Shown here one piece after another: positions 57,779-64,000 of a stretch of 64,000 nt of DNA. The notes under the pieces were generated by a model. It had not been told where the DNA came from. It was given only the letters and a program-made list of their open reading frames with translations, and did no database searches. Origin of the DNA: DATAAZ01 sp036259875 (lineage in GTDB: Bacteria; Actinomycetota; Thermoleophilia; Gaiellales; Gaiellaceae); contig DATAAZ010000078.1 in the NCBI GenBank assembly GCA_036259875.1, positions 1-64,000 of the forward strand, given 5' to 3'. Both the position numbers and the translations under genes were made by a program. Numbering within the stretch: the stretch's first letter is position 1; every line of letters begins with the position of its first letter.

Positions 57779-58357
57779 ATGAGGCCTCGGCGCTTCGTCG
57801 AGCCCGTCCGCCCGGCTGAGCCGCAGATCCGGATCAACGAGGCGATTCGAGCCCCCCGCGTCCGGCTCGTCGACGACGACGGGACGCAGATCGGGATCAA
57901 GACGCGGGACGAGGCGCTCGCGTACGCGCACGGGAAGGACCTCGACCTCGTGGAGGTGGCGCCGGGCGCCGATCCGCCGGTCTGCCGGATCATGGACTAC
58001 GGCAAGTACCGGTACGAGCAGGAGCAGAAGGCGAAGACCGCGCGCAAGCACCAGACGCAGATCAACGTCAAGGAGATCAAGTTTCGCCCCAAGATCGGCG
58101 TGCACGACTACGAGACCAAGAAGGGCCATGTGATGCGATTCCTGCGTGACCGCGCGAAGGTGAAGGTCACGATCATGTTCCGGGGGCGCGAGGCGACGCA
58201 CCCGGAGCGTGGCCGTGACCTCCTGATGCGCCTCGCCGACGACGTCAAGGACCTCGGCCAGATCGAGTCGCAGCCGGTCCTCGACGGCCGGAACATGGTC
58301 ATGGTGCTCGCGCCGAGCAAGCAGGTTCAGCAGGCAGGAGCCGCCCAGAGTGCCTAA
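57779..58357 (+). CDS. infC: Translation initiation factor IF-3
   Basis: A 192-residue factor that binds the 30S subunit and checks start codons. The N domain starts QIRINEAIRAPRVRLVDDDG; the linker and C domain show CRIMDYGKYRYEQEQK, VKEIKFRPKIGVHDYETK and VKVTIMFRGREATHPERG. ATG 57779 was chosen as the only in-frame standard start after the TAG at 57758. It overlaps rpmI by 8 bases. Confidence 0.96.
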   Translation: MRPRRFVEPVRPAEPQIRINEAIRAPRVRLVDDDGTQIGIKTRDEALAYAHGKDLDLVEVAPGADPPVCRIMDYGKYRYEQEQKAKTARKHQTQINVKEIKFRPKIGVHDYETKKGHVMRFLRDRAKVKVTIMFRGREATHPERGRDLLMRLADDVKDLGQIESQPVLDGRNMVMVLAPSKQVQQAGAAQSA

Positions 58358-58544
58358 GCAAAAGACCAACCGCGCCGCGAAGAAGCGGTTCAAGCTGACC
58401 GGCGGAGGCAAGCTGCTCCGCCGTCACGCGATGAAGAGCCACAACCTCGAGAAGAAGTCCGCCAAGCGACGCCGCTCGTTCCGCCGCGACCAGGCCGTGG
58501 ACGGAACGGACGCGCGCGAGGTGCGGAGACTGCTCGGGCGCTAG
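58350..58544 (+). CDS. rpmI: 50S ribosomal protein L35
   Basis: A 64-residue basic protein (MPKQKTNRAAKKRFKLTGGG, HAMKSHNLEKKSAKRRRSFR). The length and pattern are standard. The GTG start overlaps the 3' end of infC, so translation is coupled. rplT follows after 17 bases with a GAAGGGAAGGAG ribosome site. Confidence 0.96.
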   Translation: MPKQKTNRAAKKRFKLTGGGKLLRRHAMKSHNLEKKSAKRRRSFRRDQAVDGTDAREVRRLLGR

Positions 58545-58561
58545 CGCGAAGGGAAGGAGCG

Positions 58562-58915
58562 ATGGCGAGGGTCAAGCGGTCGGTCGTTGCGCGCAGAAAG
58601 CGGCGCAAGGTGCTCGAGCAGGCGAAGGGCTACTTCGGCCAGAGCCACGTCTCCTACCGGAAGGCGAAGGAACAGATCCTCAAGGCCGACAACCACGCCT
58701 ACGCCGACCGGAAGAAGCGCAAGCGCGTCTTCCGGCGGCTCTGGATTGTTCGCATCAACGCCGCGGCGAGGCGCGAGGGGCTCTCGTACAACCAGTTCGT
58801 CTCCGGCCTCCGGAAGGCGGAAATCGACCTCGACCGCAAGGTGCTCGCCGACCTCGCGGTGAACGACCCGGCCGCGTTCGCGAAGATCGCGGAGCGGGCG
58901 AAGGCCGCGCTGTAG
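58562..58915 (+). CDS. rplT: 50S ribosomal protein L20
   Basis: A 117-residue protein (ARVKRSVVARRKRRKVLEQA, KGYFGQSHVSYRKAKEQILK, RLWIVRINAAARREGLSYNQ). It is an early assembly protein and, in several bacteria, a repressor of its own operon. Its stop codon abuts a 20-bp palindrome at 58915-58934. Confidence 0.97.
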   Translation: MARVKRSVVARRKRRKVLEQAKGYFGQSHVSYRKAKEQILKADNHAYADRKKRKRVFRRLWIVRINAAARREGLSYNQFVSGLRKAEIDLDRKVLADLAVNDPAAFAKIAERAKAAL

Positions 58916-58934
58916 GGCCGGTCGTGACCGGCCC
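58915..58934. repeat. 20-bp palindrome at rplT stop
   Basis: GGGCCGGTC-GT-GACCGGCCC is a perfect 9-bp inverted repeat. A related sequence (GGCCACGACCGGCCCCTAC) stands at 55225-55243 between the CBS and NUDIX genes, in opposite orientation. It covers the proposed GTG start of the DUF2332 gene. Terminator or REP-like element. Confidence 0.6.
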
Positions 58935-59940
58935 GCGTGCCCCGGCACGGGTGGGCGAATCGATTCCGGAGGTCTTCCGCCGCATGGCGGAGGACTCGTT
59001 CGCGCGCGGCGGCTCGCCGCTCTACGCGCGCCTCGCGCGCGAGCACGCGGACGACCCGCTCGTCGCCGAGATCGCCGCCGATCACAAGCCGCGGTGGGAG
59101 GTGCCGCTGCGCCTCTTCGGAGGCGTCCACTACCTGGCGCTTACCGGCACGGTGGACGATCCGTGGTCGCGGTTCGGCGACGTCCTGGCCGAGCAGCGCG
59201 AGTGGCTTTCCCGGTTCGTCGCCGAACGGCCGGTCCAGACGAACGAGGTGCAGCGCTGCTGGGCGCTCCTGCCGGCGTTCCTCACCGTGGCGGACGAACG
59301 CCCGCTCGACCTCGTCGAGCTCGGCCCGAGCGCCGGGCTGAACCTCTTCTGGGATCGCTACGGGTACCGGTACGGCGAGATGACGTGGGGGCCCGCCGGC
59401 GCCGAGCTCCAGCTGTCGGGCACCGCGGTGGTTGGGCCGCCCGCCGACCTCCTGGCGCGCGAGGCGGCGGTGCGGGGCCGGGTCGGGATAGACAAGACGC
59501 CGATCGACGTCACCGACGCCGACCAGGCCCTGCTTCTGCAGGCGTTCGTGTGGGCTGATCAGCAAGTGCGCCTCCAGCGCCTCCGGCGCGCGATCGAGCT
59601 CGCCCGACGCGATCCGCCGAGGCTCGTCCGGGGCGACTACGTCGACGTCCTCCCTGAGGTTCTCGCCGGGCGCGACCCCGACGCCTTGACGCTCGTCTTC
59701 AACTCTGCGACGGCGAGCTACCTCCCTCGCCACGACCGCGCGCGGCTCGAGGCGTCGATCGCCGACGCCGGAACAAGAGGGTCGCTCGCGTGGGTTTCGT
59801 ACGAGTTCGTGGGCGACGACGACGAGCTCGGCAACTCGTTCGAGGAAGCGTTCACCCTCGAAGCGCGGAAATGGCCCCACGGACGCCGCGAGCTTCTCGC
59901 GCGAACCGACGGCCACGGGAACAGGCTGCGTTGGCTTTGA
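58924..59940 (+). CDS. DUF2332 family protein
   Basis: A protein of up to 338 residues. VFRRMAEDSFARGGSPLYARL, PVQTNEVQRCWALLPAFLTV and LVELGPSAGLNLFWDRYGY match DUF2332, which looks like a divergent methyltransferase fold but has no known activity. The GTG at 58924 lies inside the palindrome at the rplT stop; GTG 58951 is a better biological start. Its stop overlaps the SpoU methyltransferase start (TTGA). Confidence 0.85.
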   Translation: MTGPRAPARVGESIPEVFRRMAEDSFARGGSPLYARLAREHADDPLVAEIAADHKPRWEVPLRLFGGVHYLALTGTVDDPWSRFGDVLAEQREWLSRFVAERPVQTNEVQRCWALLPAFLTVADERPLDLVELGPSAGLNLFWDRYGYRYGEMTWGPAGAELQLSGTAVVGPPADLLAREAAVRGRVGIDKTPIDVTDADQALLLQAFVWADQQVRLQRLRRAIELARRDPPRLVRGDYVDVLPEVLAGRDPDALTLVFNSATASYLPRHDRARLEASIADAGTRGSLAWVSYEFVGDDDELGNSFEEAFTLEARKWPHGRRELLARTDGHGNRLRWL

Positions 59941-60650
59941 TCACCTCGGCTGCGAACCCGCGCCTCAAGCTGGTGCGGCGGCTCGTGTCTCGACGTCAGC
60001 GAGAGCGGCTCGGGCTCTTCGTGTGCGAAGGCGAGGACCTCGTCGCGGCCGGCCTCGAAGCCGGCCTCGAGCCCGTCGAGGCGCTCGTCGACGCGGAGCG
60101 GCCCGCGCTCGCCGAGCGGCTGCCCGGCGCCGAGCCCGTCGCTCCCGACCTCCTCGCCGAGTCGTCGACCCTCGGCCATCCGGCGCGGGTCGTGGCCGTG
60201 TTCCGTCGCGCCGACCTCCCGGCGGGGACGGACGCGCCGGACGGTCTCGCCCTCTGGCACGTCGGCGACCCGGGGAACGTCGGGACGCTCGTTCGCGCCG
60301 CGGACGCGCTCGGCCCCGCGTTCGTCGCGATCTCACCCGGCTGCGCCGATCCAACCGGCCCGAAGGCGCTGCGCGCGTCCGCCGGCGCGATCTTCCGGGT
60401 CCCGCTCGCACGCTTCGACGAGGCGCCGCGCCCCCGCGTCGCGCTGACGTCGCGCGCGAGGCGCGCTCTCCACCACCTCGAGCTTGGCGAGCGAGTCACG
60501 TTCGTCCTCGGCGCCGAGCGCGAAGGGCTCCCCGCGAACGTGCTCGCCGACTGCGACGAGGAGGCATCGATCCCGCTCGCGGGCAGCGCCGACTCCCTGA
60601 ACGTCGCGATGGTGGGGACGATCGCGCTCTACGAGCTCAGGCGGCGATGA
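59937..60650 (+). CDS. SpoU/TrmH-family RNA 2'-O-methyltransferase
   Basis: A 237-residue SPOUT enzyme. The N-terminal substrate-binding part (LITSAANPRLKLVRRLVSRR) precedes the knotted domain: WHVGDPGNVGTLVRAADALG (motif 1), VTFVLGAEREGLP (motif 2) and IPLAGSADSLNVAMVGTIAL (motif 3). It uses AdoMet to methylate rRNA or tRNA ribose; the target is not known. The TTG start overlaps the DUF2332 stop. A copy in front of pheST is common in Gram-positive bacteria. Confidence 0.92.
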   Translation: MITSAANPRLKLVRRLVSRRQRERLGLFVCEGEDLVAAGLEAGLEPVEALVDAERPALAERLPGAEPVAPDLLAESSTLGHPARVVAVFRRADLPAGTDAPDGLALWHVGDPGNVGTLVRAADALGPAFVAISPGCADPTGPKALRASAGAIFRVPLARFDEAPRPRVALTSRARRALHHLELGERVTFVLGAEREGLPANVLADCDEEASIPLAGSADSLNVAMVGTIALYELRRR

Positions 60651-60651
60651 G

Positions 60652-61407
60652 ATGGTCGAGGCGCTCGTCTGGGGTAGCGCGGTGAGCGGCCCGCTCCTCA
60701 TCGGGGCGGTTGCGGGCGCGCTCCTGCCGATGTGGGAACGAGTCGCGACGACGCTCGCGGTGTTCGGTGGGGGCGTTCTGCTGGGCGCGCTCGCCTTCGA
60801 CCTCGTCCCCGAGGCGGAGCGGCACGCGGGGGCCTGGCTAACGGCGGGCGGTCTCGTCGCGGGTACCTTGGCGTTTCTCGCGGGCGACTGGCTGCTCACG
60901 CGCGAGAAGAACCGCGAGGAGCTCCGGCGAGCGATGCAGGCGGGCACGTACGGCGGCCGGGCCGAAGGCGGAAAGAGCGAGGAGGCGGGCCGCGGCAAAT
61001 CGATCGCGCTCGGCGTCTTCATGGACGGCGTCCCCGAGACGGCCGCACTCGGGATCACGATCGCGGAGGGCGCAATCGCCGTCCCCCTCCTCGCCGGCGT
61101 CGTCGTCTCGAACCTCGTGGAGTCGTACGGCGCGAGCGAGCCGATCGTGAACGCCGGCTACTCGCGTCGGTATCCCATCGTGCTGTTCGCGGGGATCGGT
61201 GTCGCGCTCATGGTCGCGATCGTCGTGGGAGCGACGCTCCTCGCGGGCGCGAGCGACCGGCTGATCGGAACGGCCGAGGCGATCGCCGGCGGCGCGATCT
61301 TCGCCACGGTTCTCGTCGCGCTCGTGCCCCACGCGTTCGCCGAGGTGAGCCGGTGGGCGGCCGTGTCTGCGGTGCTCGGTCTCGTCCTCGGCTACGTGCT
61401 CTCCTGA
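60652..61407 (+). CDS. ZIP-family metal transporter
   Basis: A 251-residue membrane protein with about eight segments. The His-poor loop between segments 3 and 4 (REKNREELRRAMQAGTYGGR) is variable as in ZIPs; the metal site lies in GVFMDGVPETAALGITIAEG, where the usual HN/HE pattern is replaced by DG-PE, and in SNLVESYGAS. It could move divalent cations, but the altered ligands make this uncertain. The start lies 1 base after the previous stop. Confidence 0.75.
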   Translation: MVEALVWGSAVSGPLLIGAVAGALLPMWERVATTLAVFGGGVLLGALAFDLVPEAERHAGAWLTAGGLVAGTLAFLAGDWLLTREKNREELRRAMQAGTYGGRAEGGKSEEAGRGKSIALGVFMDGVPETAALGITIAEGAIAVPLLAGVVVSNLVESYGASEPIVNAGYSRRYPIVLFAGIGVALMVAIVVGATLLAGASDRLIGTAEAIAGGAIFATVLVALVPHAFAEVSRWAAVSAVLGLVLGYVLS

Positions 61408-62108
61408 AGAGCCCGCTCGGCGATCCAGACGGTGTCCTCGCCGCCCCAGTACGGCGTCCGGTCGAACCAGCCGTAGCACTCGAGTACCTCGAGGCCCGAG
61501 CGGGTGAGGAGCTCCCGCCAGTGCTCGGGCGCGAGCCAAGCGAGGCGCATCGACGCGCCGCCTGCGTCTCCCTTGACCGAGAGCGTGAGCACCTGCTCGC
61601 GCTCGTTCCAGTCGGCGCGCTCCCAGATCCCCGGCTCGCGCTCGAGCCAGCGGCCGTTCGTCTCCTCGATGTCCTCCCGGCTCGGCGCGAAGACGTCGAA
61701 GACGAGCCGTCCGCCGGCGAGAAGGAGCTCGCGTGCGGCTGCGAGCGCGTCGAGGCGCGCCGCGTCGCTCTCGAGGTGGAGGAGGGAGCGGAACGGCGCG
61801 ATCACGAGGCGGACGCGCTCCGGGACCGGCGGCCGGCGAAGATCGCCGAGCCGCAGGTCGAGGAGGTTCGCGACGCCCGCGGCCTCGGCACGGCGGCGGC
61901 AGACCGCGAGCATCCCGCGCGACGAGTCGACGCCGATCACGCGCACGCCGGCTTCCGCAACCGGGACGGCGATCCGTCCGCTCCCGACGCCGAGCTCGAC
62001 GATCGGCCCGCCCGCCGCGCGCGCCTCCTCGACGTAGAAGGCGATGTCCTCGGTGACGCTTTGGCTCCAGTCGTCGTAGAGCTCGGCGATCGCGTCGTAA
62101 GAGCTCAC
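61392..62108 (-). CDS. Class I SAM-dependent methyltransferase
   Basis: A 238-residue protein with Rossmann motif I IVELGVGSGRIAVPVAEAGV (about 50-69), VIGVDSSRGMLAVCRRRAE, and VRLVIAPFRSLLHLESDAAR. The C-terminal part is beta-rich. The substrate is not known. It is on the opposite strand to the surrounding translation genes, overlapping the ZIP gene by 16 bases and lying 24 bases from pheS, which is divergent. Confidence 0.88.
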   Translation of the reverse strand: MSSYDAIAELYDDWSQSVTEDIAFYVEEARAAGGPIVELGVGSGRIAVPVAEAGVRVIGVDSSRGMLAVCRRRAEAAGVANLLDLRLGDLRRPPVPERVRLVIAPFRSLLHLESDAARLDALAAARELLLAGGRLVFDVFAPSREDIEETNGRWLEREPGIWERADWNEREQVLTLSVKGDAGGASMRLAWLAPEHWRELLTRSGLEVLECYGWFDRTPYWGGEDTVWIAERALQEST

Positions 62109-62132
62109 GGGAGCCGATGATACGCTCGGCTG

Positions 62133-63128
<996 letters not shown>

Positions 63129-63129
63129 C

Positions 63130-64000
63130 ATGAAGGTCCCGGTCAGCTGGCTCCGCGAGTACGTCGCCTTCCAGGCGCCGCTCGTCGACGTCGCCGAGCG
63201 GCTCGCGATCTCGACGTGCGAGGTCGAACGGATCGTCCGCCGCGGTGTCGCGGACGAGGACGGGAACCTCGGCCTCTTCCGGGTCGGGCGCGTCGTCGAG
63301 GCGGGGAAGCATCCGAACGCCGACCGGCTGCAGCTCTGCCGCGTGGACATCGGCGAGCCCGAGCCGCGCCAGATCGTCTGCGGCGCGTGGAACTTCGGCG
63401 CCGGCGCCACGGTCGCCGTCGCCCTCCCCGGCGCCGTCTTACCCGGCGGGACGAAGCTGGAGCGGGCGAACCTGCGCGGGACCGTCTCCGACGGGATGAT
63501 CCTCTCCGAGCGCGAGCTCGAGCTCGGGCCCGATCACACGGGGATCATCGTCCTTCCGGAGGGGCCCGAGCCCGGGACGCCGCTCTCCGACGTCCTTCCG
63601 CTCGCGGAGGACGTGCTCGAGCTCGAGGTGACTGGGAACCGGCCCGACCTCCTCGCCGTGTACGGGATTGCGCGCGAGGTCGCCGCGCTGGTCCCCGGCG
63701 CCGCGCTCGCGCCGCCTCCCGGCCGCGAGCCCGAACGGGCGGGAGACGAGCGGGTCGACGTCACGATCGAGGACTTCGACGCCGCGCCGCGTTACATCGG
63801 CCGCCTCTTCCGCGGCGTCCCGGTCGGCCCCTCGCCGGCCTGGCTCAAAGGCCGTCTGGTCGCGGCCGGGATGCGTCCGATCTCCAACGTCGTCGACGTG
63901 ACGAACTACGTCATGCATGCGCTCGGCAACCCGCTCCACGCCTTCGACTACGACCGGCTCGCCGGCGGGCGGGTCGTCGTGCGCCCGGCCCGCGAGGGGG
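63130..64000 (+). CDS. pheT: Phenylalanyl-tRNA synthetase beta subunit, truncated by window end
   Basis: The first 290 residues of a protein usually near 800. MKVPVSWLREYVAF starts the B1 domain. The OB-fold EMAP domain follows (HPNADRLQLCRVDIG, QIVCGAWNFGAGATVAVALP, GTVSDGMILSERELELG). The B3/4 editing domain begins near 195 and includes RPISNVVDVTNYVMHALGNP. It forms the heterotetramer with PheS. The frame runs off at base 64000. Confidence 0.96.
   Translation, partial: MKVPVSWLREYVAFQAPLVDVAERLAISTCEVERIVRRGVADEDGNLGLFRVGRVVEAGKHPNADRLQLCRVDIGEPEPRQIVCGAWNFGAGATVAVALPGAVLPGGTKLERANLRGTVSDGMILSERELELGPDHTGIIVLPEGPEPGTPLSDVLPLAEDVLELEVTGNRPDLLAVYGIAREVAALVPGAALAPPPGREPERAGDERVDVTIEDFDAAPRYIGRLFRGVPVGPSPAWLKGRLVAAGMRPISNVVDVTNYVMHALGNPLHAFDYDRLAGGRVVVRPAREG

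Overview
The window is about 64 kb of very GC-rich chromosome (roughly 70 percent by eye) with frequent GTG and TTG starts, short intergenic gaps and long spurious antisense frames. Gene content (Rex, ECF sigma/anti-sigma pair, PGM1-type ATP-grasp ligase, GH15 hydrolase, two-domain multicopper oxidase, PhoR/PhoP with 11-bp direct-repeat PHO boxes, H+-pumping pyrophosphatase) points to an actinobacterium. A deep-branching soil lineage such as Thermoleophilia/Gaiellales is my guess, not something the sequence proves. No rRNA operon, CRISPR array or transposase was seen.

Layout. 1-10.3 kb: subtilase tail, NAD(P)-glutamate dehydrogenase, thioredoxin-fold protein, Rex, ECF sigma plus anti-sigma, glycosyltransferase, YbdK-like ligase, DUF1844 protein, MTA phosphorylase, membrane pyrophosphatase. 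10.4-15 kb: potassium/cation block on the minus strand (trkH, trkA, a decayed ktrB remnant, a CPA1 antiporter). 15-17.6 kb: secreted Cys/His-rich protein and small genes. 17.7-22.9 kb: a cobalamin-riboswitch operon with two secreted DUF4430 (transcobalamin C-terminal-like) proteins, EcfT, a fused double EcfA ATPase, an S component and a secreted alpha/alpha-barrel protein. It looks like a bacterial split version of the two-domain animal cobalamin carriers coupled to an ECF importer. 23-29 kb: CinA-like protein, PcrA helicase, three consecutive secreted copper proteins, and an M23 peptidase. 29.15-34.96 kb: an integrated element bounded by an intact tRNA-Val and a 43-bp direct repeat of its 3' end. 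It has no visible integrase, carries envelope/stress-type small genes, a DUF3830 gene and several gene fragments, and contains one clear and one doubtful fragment of other tRNAs. 35-36.9 kb: gene-poor stretch with unusual dyads. 36.9-43.2 kb: secreted glycosidase-like protein, ATP-grasp ligase, GH15 enzyme and small membrane proteins.

43.3-55.6 kb is a metal and phosphate region: copA-csoR with a CsoR-type operator, pit with its DUF47 partner, DUF1232, arsC, phoU-pstB-pstA-(small coupled ORF)-pstC-pstS, and a phoR/phoP pair. PHO-box repeats lie upstream of pstS and between phoR and phoP, so the whole set can be read as one PhoP regulon with arsenate detoxification beside it. 55.7-64 kb is a translation cluster in conserved order (thrS, infC, rpmI, rplT, a SpoU methyltransferase, pheS, pheT) interrupted by a DUF2332 gene, a ZIP transporter and a methyltransferase on the opposite strand; pheT runs off the end.
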